From Vicia villosa (Eukaryota; Streptophyta; Magnoliopsida; Fabales; Fabaceae), in contig NW_026705229.1 in the NCBI RefSeq assembly GCF_029867415.1, forward strand, positions 310,001 to 374,000: DNA of 64,000 nucleotides, read 5' to 3'. Both the position numbers and the translations under genes were made by a program. This document shows, piece by piece, positions 38,522-51,458 of the stretch. Position 1 is the stretch's first letter. Each line of letters starts with the position of its first letter. The notes beneath the pieces were generated by a model. It did no database searches, was not told where the DNA came from, and saw only the letters and a program-made list of their open reading frames with translations.

Positions 38522-38910
38522 TTTGTTTTTTATCAAGCAATTGAGAAATTTGTTAAAAATTGAGTACAAGGCTATTCAACCCTTGACAAAATAAAGACAC
38601 TCATTAAGGGTCGAATAACAACAAAAAACTATAATAGACAAAAATTCAGATTTACTAAATAATCCGACCAAACGAGCTCTAATTTATCATTCATCTTGGC
38701 TAAAATCCACTCCCTAATCAAGACTTTAATCTGACCTACCAAATCTAATTGTCTTAAACAAACTTTCTCAAATAGAATTTTATTCCGAGATATCCAAATC
38801 ACCCAACAAATAGCTAGCCAAAAAAGATAAATAAACTTCTCCTTGAATTTGAACTTTTTCATACTGTAAAACATTCTTTGAAGGATTAGTAAAGAGTCAC
38901 AGTTTTTCAT
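38522..38910 (-). pseudogene. LINE ORF2 C-terminal fragment and 3' tail
   Basis: Minus-strand ORF ending at 38,629 contains FIYLFWLAICWVIWISRNKI followed by LFEK. This is the tryptophan-rich C-terminal signature of plant LINE reverse-transcriptase proteins (WLA-IW-IW--RN--IF). It ends ...DYLVNLNFCLL and is followed by a 3' untranslated region to about 38,522. RT and endonuclease are not seen. Confidence 0.6.
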
Positions 38911-39486
38911 TCACTTTATCTCTAGCCACAAGCTACTACTCCTCCATATGTCTACCACCACCGGACAGAGTAACAGAAGATGAACGATGTTTTCTTCCAT
39001 CCCTTTGAGTCAGTCTTATGCAACACGACATCCGATGTAAGATTCGCTCTTTGTCTTCCTCTTCCCCATGGAGTTTAGTCTTACTTTTTTGCCTATCACA
39101 TATAAATATTAAACTGATCAAACTCAATATTTATCATTATGATAGTAAAAATCATACAGACAACATCCATGAAAAAAGAAATGATTTACCCTCATCTATC
39201 TTGTCTCTAAATTAATGCTTGAATTGCTTTTTGAAGTCTCCCTAATGCTTGAATTGCTTTTTGAAGTCTCTCTCTCACAACGATCCAAAAACCCCCACCA
39301 TACCTTGTGTTTTTTTCTTAAATAATCACTATCTCTTGTTTTACCTCTTCCCCGGTACAACCAGGCCCGACTCTAGGGTAAGACAATAGAGGCCTTTGCC
39401 TAAGGCCTCAAAATTTCCATTTGTTTTATAGACATATAAGTATACGATAATGCTATCTATAGTGTTTTATAAAACTGCTTTTACTA
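38911..39486. other. no gene; small tandem duplication
   Basis: AATGCTTGAATTGCTTTTTG is repeated back to back at about 39,213-39,270. Otherwise I recognise nothing. Confidence 0.45.
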
Positions 39487-39796
39487 CATATTGTTTATGG
39501 GTGGAAAAATAGGTCCGGCTCATTGAGCATGTCTGTTTTAAATGCACTTTAGTGAGGGGCGGGCTAAGGGTTTAGGCCCTCACCCTTTACTAAGGTCGTC
39601 CCGCTCTGCCCCGTTTTCTTCGCGGGCTTTTGCAGGCGCGGACATTTATAATTTATTTTTGCATTTTTAGGCTTCAAAGGTGTAGTGCCCGTGAACTTTC
39701 TCCGCCCCATCCTCACTTTTTTACATGGTTGGTCTAGATTTTAGGCTCGCATCCTCAACTAAACGGGGCGGGCATGCCTGTTTGCCACTCTAAGAG
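39487..39796. mobile_element. short GC-rich hAT-type MITE
   Basis: About 310 bp, far richer in GC than its surroundings (GGGGCGGGCTAAGG, CGCGGGCTTTTGC). Ends TGGGTGGAAAAATAGG and the inverse of CCTGTTTGCCACTCT form rough inverted repeats. Confidence 0.5.
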
Positions 39797-39939
39797 CTCG
39801 TTTGGCCCGGCTTTTTTAAGTCTTAAAAGTTACTTTAAAGTTAAAGTTAAAAATAAGAGTTTTTAAAATTAAGTTAAAGTTGTTTGGTTATGATTATTTT
39901 TTAAACTTTAGAGTTATTTTTAATTTTATTTTTTTCATT

Positions 39940-39975
<36 letters not shown>

Positions 39976-40441
39976 CGTATAGATTAATTGTTGTATTAAC
40001 ATCTATAATATAGTGTATAGTTTAATAATATTATTATTGAAAATTATTATACAATAAAATAAGATATAATATACAAAACGAATAAAAAGTTGGACAAAAC
40101 TAGTATGTACAAAAATGATGATGTAAACGGAAGAAGAAAAAAATAAAATAAAACATAACTCTAGATGTTATGAACCGTAGAAAAAATTGAAAAATTGTAG
40201 TTTACTGCACTAGCGTAATTTTTTTTAAAGAAAATGCTTTCGTTGGGATTCGAACCGCGACCACATGTTTTAAGCTCTGAAAAAGTTGGTTTCAACGCCT
40301 TTTTACAAGCTCCTTTTATTTAATTTTTTGCCTTGAAAAAAAAGCTACTTTTTTTCATAAGAGCTTTATAAAAAATGTGTTTGGCCCTCCATCTCCTTAT
40401 AAGGAGAAGAAAAGTAGATAAAAAGTTGGGCCAAACACTAC
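39797..40441. mobile_element. MITE with GTTTGGCCC inverted ends
   Basis: Left GCTCGTTTGGCCCGGCTTTT and the inverse of the right end (AAAAAGTTGGGCCAAACACT) match well. Interior carries an (AT)n run at 39,946-39,972 and, at 40,236-40,260, the phrase GGGATTCGAACCGCGACC, whose inverse looks like a tRNA T-arm (B box). Confidence 0.65.
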
Positions 40442-41254
40442 CTAATACTATTTGTATCAGTAGTATAACTCAACTTGGGTGGACATGTAGAAATAAATGA
40501 TTTCATTTGTTGAGCATTCGCCCCTTATTTGTTTTTATTATTTTGCAATTTTATTTTTATCTTAAATTGAAAAACAATAAATAAATACATTAATCAATTT
40601 ATTTAATTTATCAAATTACCATCTAAAATTTAATGTTATTCTTATCTTGAATTCGAAAACAACTAATAAATGCATTAGCTAATTTATTTAATTTGCTTTA
40701 ATGACTACGCACATTTTATTTTAATTATTTATATCATGTAACATGTGCCCTTAAACCACATGTTAAGAATTAAATAAAGAAACTTTATCTTAGAAATTGT
40801 GTATTAAATTAATTATAAATATATTAATTTTACTTTTTATTTTATTCAAAACAAACTTTTTAAATTTAGTTTCCATGTGTCCTTGTGGGACAAGTTAGCA
40901 TTACCTTTCATTTAATAAGTACTAGTTACATTAAAGTATTTTTTATTTTAATTTTTATTTTAAACATTTTATTTCTTTCAATAATTTTATCTAGTGAATA
41001 ACAATTAAAATAATTTTTTATGTCAAATAATATATTAACAATTAAATGTTATTATTTTAATATTTTTTACTTAACTTTATAAATTTGTTTTTTATTTCAT
41101 CTTAATTTATAGATTTATTATTTGTCTCTTGTGATATTTTATTTTTTTATTGTTTTTAATCAAGAATTTATATTAATTCAAAAAAGTCAATAATACAAGG
41201 TGATTGCTTGGATCCATTCTTCCAAAAAGCAAACCTAGCTCCAAAACCTATAGC
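40442..41254. other. AT-rich intergenic sequence
   Basis: Nothing recognised; long A/T runs without coding signal. Confidence 0.5.
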
Positions 41255-42545
41255 TTAAGGTAACACGGAATTAGCTATATGTGGTCTAAGCAAATGACTA
41301 GTCCACCCTCCATAAGTTATCATCTCAATAATCTTCCCATCTATGTTTTTATTATGTACATTATGCCCAAAGCACTTGTCGTTTCTCCATTTCCACATCT
41401 CGTAAAGTGTTTCAGTGACGGCCAATTTTGTCAATTTTGCCCTCCACCTCTTGCCACGAGTACGCTGCAAAATCCTCTTAAATTCAGCAGTTCAGTCCTG
41501 CGGATCATGTTGGATCCTGAGCCAATTTAATACTTTGATCCAGATCTGCCTAGGTTCCCAGCACTAAAAAAATAGATGAGCAATTGTTTCTTCCTTCGGG
41601 CAGGAGACACAATTTATTTCAGCCACCATACCAAACCAGTGAAGCCTAGCTTTTGTGGCAAGCTTACCATGACAGACCATCCACATAACTATAACAGCCA
41701 GTGGCCTGGCAGTATTGTGTATAATCTGGTTGCTCCAAGGCATCTTCGGGGTATCTGGTATCAAGCTAAGGTACACTTGCCTACCATTGAACTTCCCCTG
41801 TTGTAGCATAGTATCCCAAAGGGCCTGCAAATGCACAATAGTTTCCTTTTGCTTCAAGATCGATCGGAATAACCAAGAATCACTAGGTCTGGCCTTAACA
41901 AACATCACACTTTCTTTTTTCAAACAATAGTTGTGGATCCACCTCACCCACATACTATCAGTTTTAGCACAGATGTTCCACAGTAATTTGGGGAGGTGGA
42001 CTTGATTCCAAACCTCAATGGCCCTGATGTTAAGGCCCTCTTTGCTTATTGGTTTGCAAACTTTCTCCCAAGAGATTGGGCTCTTCCTGCTAAGATTAAT
42101 ACCTCATGTCCACGGAAAAGTCCTACACAAAACATTGCAGCCAGTAGTTGGTAGCTCAACAGTTTATCACTCTAGTGTGTAATTCTTCCCACAATTTTAT
42201 CCACTAGTGGCATATAATGGTTTATTGACAGGTTCTTGCTTGTCAGGGGTACTCCAAGATACCTAAAAGGGAAATTCTCTTCCATGTAAGGTCATATGTA
42301 GGATCTCATTCTTGGTATCATCCTGCACATTTCCAAAATAAATTCTACTCTTTGTTGGATTCACCTTCAGACTTGTAGAGACCATAAAGGTTTTAAGGGT
42401 TTGTTGCATCAACTCTATAGATCCAAGATCACCCCTAACAAATAGAAGACAGTCATCTGCAAAAGTGAGATTAGTTCATTGAATCCTCTCACATTTTGAG
42501 TGATGGTTAATGTTTGGATTTTCCAGCATTTGATGAAGCAACCTG
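41255..42545 (-). pseudogene. LINE ORF2 remnant: RT end to zinc-finger region
   Basis: Read on the minus strand from 42,545. TFADDCLLFVRGD (FADD catalytic box, codons at 42,452-42,463) is followed by RYLGVPL and later by a zinc-finger-like segment. There LHWFGMVAEINCVSCPKEET is followed by IAHLFF, a C-x2-C...H pattern of the zf-RVT domain. The C-terminal end is TLYEMWKWRNDKCFGHN. Stops and frameshifts break it into frames (41,564-41,953 and 41,255-41,470 are the longest). Endonuclease and the first half of RT are missing, the usual 5' truncation of LINE copies. Confidence 0.78.
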
Positions 42546-43335
42546 TTAAAATATATTCATTATTTTTATTTTAGAGTAGTATTGATTTAAAGTTTTTAAA
42601 TTAATTTTTAAAAAATTAAATGAATTAACTTCATTATTGTTTTAAGAAATAAATGAAATTTATTACTTTAGTAAATAAACAATTTAAGATAAAATTTTGA
42701 AAAATAATTTTTAAGCAAAACTATAATAATTTTAAATAAATATTTAATAAATGTCTTGTCTCGAACCTCAACACGTGTTAGGCCGACATTGATATTTACA
42801 ATAATTTTTAAGCAAAACTATAATAATTTTAAATATCATTAAATAAATATTAATGATATTTTCCAACTTAATTATATTTCTTAAATTTGAAATCAACACT
42901 AAAAATATTTTAAATTAAAATCTCTTGAGGAAAACTCAATTCTTAAATGTTTTCTATACAAAGAAGATGTGGTTAAATCATGAATATTTTTATATATAAT
43001 AGAATTGTTTTCATAATCAAAAACCATTTTTTATTATAATCATATTTTAGTAAAAGAATTAAATTAGAAGAGAGATATCTCTAATTCGGACGAATAACTA
43101 ACCTCAATAAAAATTTACAATTTAGATTGACACGATCTGGTTTGCGTTATCACTTTTTATCATGTATCTTTTTAGATAATTGTAACTTTTTTTAACCTAT
43201 TAACATATAGTATGCATAATAGATATTTTTATTTAATTTCTATCCAATTAAACAAGAAAATAGTTTTTCATTCTTGTTCAGTTGGCACTTGGCATATGAT
43301 GCAACTGCTTACATCACGAGTCAAGTTGTTGAATA
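42546..43335. other. AT-rich intergenic sequence
   Basis: Nothing coding. The phrase ATAATTTTTAAGCAAAACTA then TAATAATTTTAAAT occurs twice (42,705 and 42,798), a small direct repeat. Confidence 0.5.
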
Positions 43336-43336
43336 C

Positions 43337-43372
43337 AAAATTGACCTCATGATGTAGTTGATTACATCACAC
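43337..43372 (+). promoter_or_regulatory. conserved GST upstream block with TGATTACATCA
   Basis: AAAATTGACCTCATGATGTA then GTTGATTACATCACA is shared almost exactly with 53,387-53,422. It lies 684 bp before the start of GST copy 3, versus 1,748 bp before copy 4. It marks the upstream reach of the duplication; a regulatory role is inference. Confidence 0.5.
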
Positions 43373-43894
43373 ATCCACATCACAGCCTTGCCCCAAAAAA
43401 TTAATATATAATAAAAGATGAAAAAACTTTATAAAAACAATCTTATTAAAATGGAAGACAGAAACTAAATATTTAATACTTGTCATTAGAATTTTAAATA
43501 AACAAAAAAGCATATTCCTTTGTTTTTTTAATATAGTAATAATTTATTAATAGCTTTTTTTATACATATTTAAAAGCCATATTTCTTATTTTATTAATAA
43601 ACAAGTATCAATAGTTGTTTGGAAGAAATCTTTCAATGATAGATTATCGTCGAATCATTGTGAGCCATGTAATATTAAAAAGGACACCTGAAATATTAAA
43701 TTAGCACAATTTAACTTTTTTTTAACGTAAATAAAAACTAACCAAAAGTATCACTTTGATTAACAAAATTGTTTTGAAAAACTCATATGTTTTCCATTCA
43801 AAAGAATTGAGATTTGACACTCCACGTCAACTTACTTAAGAATTCTCTAGAGAAATCTACATATGTCGGAATATAAATTCCAGATTTCACCTAA

Positions 43895-44766
<872 letters not shown>

Positions 44767-45204
44767 GTTGGATATGTTCAGATAATAAGTGTATGTTCTG
44801 ATTCGTGATGAGTTTGACAAAAATCGGTTAGTTAAATGTGATTATGTCATTCTCACCACGAGTCTGAACATGCACTTAAATGATTGATTTCAGTTGTCTG
44901 TTAAAATAATTATGCAATAAAAAGGTACTTAGATGTGCCAAACTTTGTGCTTTTAGTAGGAATTGTGATGTACCTATGATCTGTTTGTGTAATTTGTTTG
45001 TAAAAACTGGATTAAAAAGAATGATGCTACTATTTGTTCCATTTCTAATGCTTCTTCTTATGATTTTGATTTTGCTTATGCTTCTCTTAATTCACATATT
45101 AAGCTTGAACATGGAGTACTTAGCTTAAAATTTAAATGAGTATAAACAAATTGTTCATAATCAATTGATCAATATCAATTTTGATTGTAAAGATCTCAAT
45201 CTTT

Positions 45205-45420
45205 CAACATGAGAAAGATGAAACCATCTAGTATAGTACATTCTTGGCTTATCAATTCAGGTTTCAAATTTGATAGCTCAAACTATTATGTTTTATGAAA
45301 AATCATTGATGTTTGGGAAGACTTGAAAGAAAAATTTTCCACAATTGAAAGAGTTTGTGTATCAATATGAGATTTCCATCGGAAGAAAATAGATTAGACC
45401 TTTTTTTGCATATATGAAAA
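45205..45420 (+). pseudogene. Ty1/copia gag fragment
   Basis: Plus-strand text reads SSIVHSWLINSGFKF and, after a stop, IIDVWEDLKEKFSTIERV. That is the pattern of copia gag (SWI-NS ... W-DLKERFS). About 70 residues, with stops; nothing else of the element is attached. Confidence 0.5.
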
Positions 45421-45803
45421 AAGTCACTAAGCAAAATTAAGCACTGAAAGCAAATCATAGACATAAACTAAAGTGGCATCAAACACCATCCGGATTGATT
45501 CTATTCAGAATGGTTAAAGCAAAATAATCATTATAAAGCATCAACCAAATTTCACATATAGCAAACAAAATTTGGAAAACAGAAACAACAAATTGGATCC
45601 AGAAATTAACAACTCGAATGGTTTTTATATATCCTGATGCAAAAAATGGAATTTAGAAATTCAGAAAAGATGAAGTTGTGAAACGCAGGTGGGACGAGAT
45701 CTACAAATTGTACGTGGTATGGCTTCAGGGTCAATTTTTTCTTTTAAACTTTTCTCAACCTCAAACTATCTTGGTAATATTGTCTAACCTGCTCTTGATT
45801 TTC
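45421..45803. other. no gene recognised
   Basis: Spacer between copia and gypsy debris. A-rich, without clear structure. Confidence 0.4.
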
Positions 45804-47082
45804 CTAGACGATTGCTACCTGCCCGTCCTCTAGAGGGAACTTCATCGTAAGATAAAGGGTGGATAGAGCCACCTCTAGAGTAATAAAGTCGGATGCCCAA
45901 TTATGATGTTGTATGGAGATGGGGCGTTGACGACCATATATCTGACTTGTTTCTTTTGCGTTTTCTTCGCTCCCAAAAATAGTGTCTAAAGTCATGTAAC
46001 CCAATACTTGGACTTGCTCTCCCGAGAACCCCACCAATAATCCTTTAAACGATCGCAACTCGTCCATGTCGAGCCTTAAACCTTGGAAGGCTTCCCAACA
46101 TATAGTATGAGCTACTCTGATCAATCATAACTCGTTTCACGTCCCACATCCTAATTTTCATTGGATCATCCTCGCGAGGCACCACGCCTTTTGTATCTCG
46201 CCTAGAGAAACTCATCTGGGGTTCGAAAGAATGGTGCCCTGGACGGGGATTATGTAAGATGTGCATCACTTTCCTTGAATAACTTTTTCGTTATCGATTT
46301 GATTTACCACCCCGGCAAAACCTCCGACTATGGTGTTAAGTGTGTGGCGTGGAACGCTTCGTCCTCGCTCTTCCCTCCTGACTTTCTTCGAAGTTGACGT
46401 TCGCTCATTGGCACGACCCGGGGAGGACCTTCCCTCACCTTGTTTATATTTCTGAAGGTGTCCTTTTTGTATAAGTTTTTCAATTTCTTGATTTAGATGA
46501 TAACAATCTTCAATATGATGCCCTCGGATTTTGTGATACTTGCACCGACAACTCGAAATGGGTCCCATCACATCTCCCCTAGGAGGATCTTCCTCTGAGA
46601 TGATTCGAGTTGTGTAGGTCTCCTACAAGATCCTATCCCTGGTGGCGTTTAGTGGAGTCAAATTTTCCAATGGTCTTCTGTCAAGCCTTCTCAAGCGGGG
46701 TGGGTTGTTTCTCCCATATAGATGCTCCTTAGATTTTTTTATGTCCCACCCCTTCAAATCGAGGAGGTGGTCCCCTCTCTTTGGCATATCTCGTCTTCTT
46801 ATCTGCATTGCTTTCTTCTCCGTATATATAGTATTCTTCCCAGGTAGGGATATCTTCCATGGTGGTGGCGGGTTATTGAGCCAACGACTCGTTGAAGTGT
46901 TTGACCCTCAAACCATTATGAAAGGCTCCTACGAACATTTCTTGGTTAGGATATGCCACCTTGATGGTTTCCTCATTAAAACGCGCCACGTATTCTCGGA
47001 GCGTCTCGTCCTGCCCCTGACGAATGTTGAAGAGACTAGTGGTTGAAACTTTCCCGTGCTTACTGGCGAAGAATTGGTGTAT

Positions 47083-47087
47083 CAGTC
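47083..47087. repeat. target-site duplication of the solo LTR, left (CAGTC)
   Basis: CAGTC before the TGTTAGC start, matched by CAGTC at 47,980-47,984. Confidence 0.88.
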
Positions 47088-47979
47088 TGTTAGCTGGACA
47101 TTTCGATTGTTAAATATACCTTTTCGAAAACGTAAGGTTCAAAAAGAAAATGGATTTCGATGGCCATTTATGAAGATGCTATTTATGATGAAGATTCCTA
47201 AAATCGAAACTGAATCGAGATAGGCTGTCTTCAAGACTTAAATGGTTTTCTGGAATACAAAAGTACTGAAACTTGAAGTATTTCGCTGTATTCTCGCAAA
47301 GAGCACGTTGCCACGTATCGAAATAGGATTCAGGCGGGAGGTTTTGAATTTCGAATAATCTGATTAAATCAACGAGGATAGATGGCGCCCCAGGGATTCG
47401 AAACGCATGCATGTGGGCAACGTGGCATTCCGTTAGCGTAGGACCGTTAGGGCCGAATTAGTATAAATAAGGGTCTTAGTATCAGGATCCAGGGTGTTCA
47501 TTTTGTACAAATCACTCACAAATTACTCAAGTATCAAGTGTTAAGAGAAAGAGTTTGCTGAGAAATGTACGTATGACACCAACACTTTAAATGTATTTGT
47601 ATTTCTATTTCAGAATCAAAATGTCTTTTAATTTCCTTTACTTTTTCGCCTAGTCTTTCTTTTGATTCAAGTGTCTTTATGTCTTTACATTTATGAAATT
47701 TACATTTATTTTATATATCTTCGTCAAAGTTCTACTTACGTTTATAACCAGTTTATCTTCAGTTGTGGACTTTGTTAGTTTATTTTGCAAGTTATTTATA
47801 CGTTCATACCATAACCAAGTTTTTGAAGCGAAACAAAAGACCAAAGAATATGAACCAAATTATCTTGAAAGACAACTCTTGACTATGTCCTAGGATCAAT
47901 CTAGTCGATCCTGCGAGTAACCAAAGTATATTTATAGTTTGGAGGACTAGTGGTTGTTTACCGGAAATCAACGTAAACA
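47088..47979 (+). mobile_element. solo LTR (892 bp) inside the gypsy gag
   Basis: Starts TGTTAGCTGG and ends ACGTAAACA, flanked by CAGTC on both sides. The gag reading on each side joins at the same point, so this is an insertion. A TATA (TATAAATAAGG, 47,463-47,471) with a downstream leader (TTCATTTTGTACAAATCACTC) fits a U3-R-U5 layout on the plus strand. No internal domain is left; unequal recombination between LTRs is the usual way such solos form. Confidence 0.87.
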
Positions 47980-47984
47980 CAGTC
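47980..47984. repeat. target-site duplication of the solo LTR, right (CAGTC)
   Basis: Matches 47,083-47,087. Confidence 0.88.
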
Positions 47985-48351
47985 TTCTGGCTAGATCTTG
48001 GTAACTCGTCATTAAGTGCATAGGTAACCCCATATACCAAGGTAAGGCTGCCTCCTTTAGGGTCTCGACCATCAGCCTGCATTTAAGTGACTCGTTAGCT
48101 TCGATGATAGCTATCTAAGTGTTGACGGTCAAGATATGCTCTTCTGGATCGTGTTTTCCGTTGAATGATGGGAGTTGAGGGGGCTTAAAATTCTCCAGGA
48201 CCTCGTCGTTCTAAATTTGTTTACATTATGGTTATGTGTCAATAGCATCGTTTGAATCTTCATCTTTTGAGGGAGATTGGTGATGTTGTTGTTGTAGCTC
48301 GTGGACGGCGTTCTCTAACTGTTCATTATGTTGACGTAAAAGCTCTACAAC

Positions 48352-50032
48352 CACTACTACAAATAATACATTTTATGACGAATCTTTCACATCATCCAGA
48401 AAAAAGAGGTATTATGTCTAGGCGCGCCATGTTTTATTTTTTTATAATAATGAAAACAACATATTCCTACAGTTTTTAAGAAAACCGAGGGGAAAAATAA
48501 AGCAGGACACGCTTCGAATCACAACTTTTGTAGTTTATGTTTTTATTTGTTTATAAGTGTAAACTAAATGAACTAACCCTTCGATTTTTCGATATAACCG
48601 AGGGATCAAATAATCAGATTTCACTATAAAAGCACTCGTCAAACACATTTTAACCTAATCCTTACTTATAAGAAGTCGTCTCAAACTCGCATGCATCATT
48701 TTTTGAGATGGATTGCAAGACAGACAAAATATCCAATGTTCTTCTATCTAGAACAAAAAAAAATTTATGCCCTTGCAGTCTATCTCACATAATAGTGTTG
48801 ATGTTGTTGTTTTTATTGTTTTTGTAATTTTGCTCATTTGATAGATTGCAAGTGTAGAAAATCAATCTTGCTTCAAAGATTTATGTACTCCTTTCTCTTC
48901 AAACAAACAGACTGCTAAAAAATGGTGAATTTGAATGCAAAGTTCTGACATTCAAGCATCATTTTTTCAGAAGTTAAAACTTAAACAGAGAAGCGAGCTT
49001 CAACTTATACAAAGAAGGGAGCATAACCTTTGAAAAGATTTGTTGTAAACAATTTATCTTAATATTTTGTGTAAATAATGTAATATTAAAAAAAATTATT
49101 CACCTCGGTTTTATAGTTAAACTGAGGGGTATAATACTCATATTTTACTATAAAAACATTCGTTAAACAGATTTTACCCTAATACTTAAAAATATGAAGC
49201 CGCCCCAAAGGGAGAAAATATTTACCACCGCTACAACATATCTCTGGGATGGATTGCAAGTGCAGAAAATAAAAATTCTCATTGGCTCTAGAAACAGATC
49301 TCTAGCATTTTGCATAGGACCTTTAACATCTAAATCTTGATATCATTGAAGATTTATTACATATAATGTATTTTTAAAATTATGTGAAAACAAAGTAATT
49401 AAAAATAAAATAAAATGTGCATTTACCTCGGTGATTTGTCATGACCGAGGTGATAGTTAAGCATTTTTTTATATACTATATACACCAGCCTTAACAAATA
49501 TTTGTCGTCCATTTAATGATTATCAACGCTCAAGACATTGTCATTAGTGGGTTGTGTGAAACCTAAGGGACGTCCATTTTAAAAGCATTCTGAATATTGA
49601 AAATCTAACCTAAACGAAACATATGAAGTGCTTGAAACCTAAGGATGTTTGGAAAAGTTATATATGATGGATTGCGAGACCGAGGTGATAGTTAAGCGTT
49701 TTTTTCTATACTATACTAGAAAATTTTCTGGGTTCAAGGTTTGTTTTCTTAAATATTGATTCGAATCGAAAATGATTTGAGTTTCGATATTAATTATCTT
49801 ATCCTTTTTTATTTTTAGATCCAACATAAGATCTTCTCCAAGATTCAACAATTTGAAGATCTAAAGTCTAAATCTTGAGAAAATTTAATTTTTATCTAAA
49901 TCCCTAGAAAATTTGATTTTTATCTTGAACTATAAAGAATTTGACTTTTATTTTAATTTTAATATTTTGTGTAAACAATGTAATATTAGATAAACAATGT
50001 AATATTCTGTGTAAGCAATGTAACAAATTTAA

Positions 50033-50079
<47 letters not shown>

Positions 50080-50306
50080 CCCTCGGTTTTTGAATAAACC
50101 GAGATAAAAGATATGCTAGATTTAAAAATAATAAAAGTGCAGTTGACGGGGGTTCGAACCCATGTGCATATAACTATACCCCTAGGATTTTTTAATCACC
50201 GAGGTGTTAAGTGGAAAATTTTCATGACGCCCTTCGTTAACTCACTACTTTAGCCGAGGTAAAACGCATTCCGCGTTCGAGGTTAAAAGCATTTTTTGCT
50301 GTAGTG
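48352..50306. mobile_element. non-autonomous CACTA-like transposon (element B, 1,955 bp)
   Basis: Left end CACTACTACAAATAATACAT; right end the inverse of CACTACAGCAAAAAATGCTT. Flanking triplets on the gag strand are TTT and GTT; the original GCCTTTGTAGAG is easily pictured, so the duplication was probably TTT with one later change. ACCGAGG/CCTCGGT motifs recur about nine times. Two long internal repeats (near 48,590-48,790 and 49,110-49,280) share ACTATAAAA, CGT(C/T)AAACA and GATGGATTGCAAG. There is no transposase. At 50,147-50,165 GGGGTTCGAACCC resembles a tRNA T-arm. Confidence 0.78.
50034..50078. repeat. (TAA)n microsatellite
   Basis: About 15 uninterrupted AAT units inside CACTA element B, just before a CCCCTCGGTTTTTG motif. 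Confidence 0.95.
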
Positions 50307-50460
50307 AAAGGCGATTAGTTCTTCAATAACTTGGGAGCCCTGACCACTATCCTTGCTCCTAGTCTGTTTGTTTGCAATTTTGTACAGCCTGAGAGAGTTT
50401 ACCAGGCCCCACGGTGGACTACAAATGTTCTTGAAGAACAATGTGATAACTTCTCCAAAA

Positions 50461-51062
50461 CAAGCCAGGAGAAGTCGCAGTATTACTAGAATTTAGTGTC
50501 TTAGGATTGCTTACTTCCTATCTGGACTATTTTTTTATAGTGTTTGTTTTAATAATGACATATAATATCATATTCATGACCCTTAATTGTTGTGGTTCCC
50601 TTGTCGCTCGGCCAAAATGATTGGAATGGCCGACAGTCTTAATTAATTAATTTAAAAAAAAAATACAAATGATGCTTTTAAACTTATTTCCTTTCAAATT
50701 AAATTGATAAATTCAAAAAATAGACATTTCATATTATTTTTCAACATATTTTTAATATTTTTATTATTAAATATTTTTCATTTGTGGTCATAGAAATAGA
50801 AAAAGTTATTATACTTAAATTTTTATATGTTCTATTATAACCAGTATTATAAAACTCGATTTAAATTGAACGGTTGGATCGATTAGACTGTGAATCGGGA
50901 AGTAAAACAATTTGATAAATTTATTGGTGTCGCAATTAGTTTGGTGATACCTGTTCATTGGTAAAACCAATAAATCAATGAGGTTTTTAATCGGTAGATT
51001 GATTTTTTTTAACTTGTCAAAACAACATCATTTTAGATGGAGAGTTAAAATAACTAAAAAAA
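50461..51062. other. 5' part of the gypsy remnant and AT-rich spacer
   Basis: No gene. The gypsy leader may extend to about 50,560. The block at 50,860-51,000 (TTTAAATTGAACGGTTGG...CGATTAGACTGTG) looks like MITE debris. Confidence 0.4.
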
Positions 51063-51458
51063 CTAAAAGAAACAAAAAAATTCCCTCTTGATGCGGGATG
51101 ACGACTGAGGAGCCGCCTTAAGTGTCGTCTGTGATTGAGGCTGTGATGGAGGCTGTGGCTGGGCCTCTGGTGTCGCTTGAGAACTGGACGTCTCTCCCGC
51201 CTCAAATGCACTCAGTGGAGAAGTGAGTCTGCGGGAGGACGGGAATGGAGACAGATAAACTGGAGAATCCCGCCTGCTGCAGGAGGACGACGTAGTAGGA
51301 GTATAAGCAGGAACATCAGAGGCTGAAGCTGTAGGAGGTGCATTCGGCATGGCCTGTCCAGAGGCGGGAGTTGGCCGAGTTGCCTGACTCCTTTCTCTTC
51401 GTACAGAAGCATGTTGTACAACCCTATCGAGCCTCAATCGAGATGCTCTCTCAGTCAT
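51063..51458 (-). CDS. Pro/Ser/Ala-rich ORF, unknown, probably transposon-derived
   Basis: Open frame of 131 codons with ATG at 51,458 (MTERASRLRLDRVVQHASVR). It is basic at its start, then rich in Pro, Ser, Thr, Gln and Ala (EAQPQPPSQPQSQTT), and would be disordered. It is GC-rich compared with its neighbours. Upstream (51,560-52,110) are short palindromes such as CTAGAAATGCATTTCTAG and GGAAATATATTTACAGTTCC, in the style of the palindrome array at 185-645 ahead of the MULE-like ORF. That suggests a related transposon. I do not recognise the protein; there is no sign of a catalytic domain. Confidence 0.4.
   Translation of the reverse strand: MTERASRLRLDRVVQHASVRRERSQATRPTPASGQAMPNAPPTASASDVPAYTPTTSSSCSRRDSPVYLSPFPSSRRLTSPLSAFEAGETSSSQATPEAQPQPPSQPQSQTTLKAAPQSSSRIKREFFCFF

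Larger units (their letters stand above)
45804..50460 (-). pseudogene. Ty3/gypsy gag-protease gene split by two later insertions
   Basis: Read right to left. 50,460-50,307 encodes the gag N-terminal region up to VIEELIAF; a CACTA element then interrupts; 48,351 resumes with ELLRQHNEQLENAVHELQQQ. At 48,230-47,985 comes the gag core start (PSFNGKHDPEEHILTVNT and WYMGLPMHLMTSYQDLARRL); a solo LTR interrupts; and 47,082 continues with LIHQFFASKHGKVSTTSLFN and LFNIRQGQDETLREYVARFN. At about 46,500-46,545 is the zinc motif CKYHKIRGHHIEDC. Then the protease: SFSRRDTKGVVPREDDPMKI ... VKRVMID, a break, and FKGLLVGFSGEQVQVLGYMT down to 45,804. Stops and frameshifts are scattered. No RT or integrase follows. 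Gypsy type is clear from residue order; the lineage is not settled. Confidence 0.8.

Noticed and set aside
40236..40260. Possible tRNA gene
   Set aside because: Only a T-arm-like phrase is present; no acceptor stem, D-arm or anticodon arm could be built around it.
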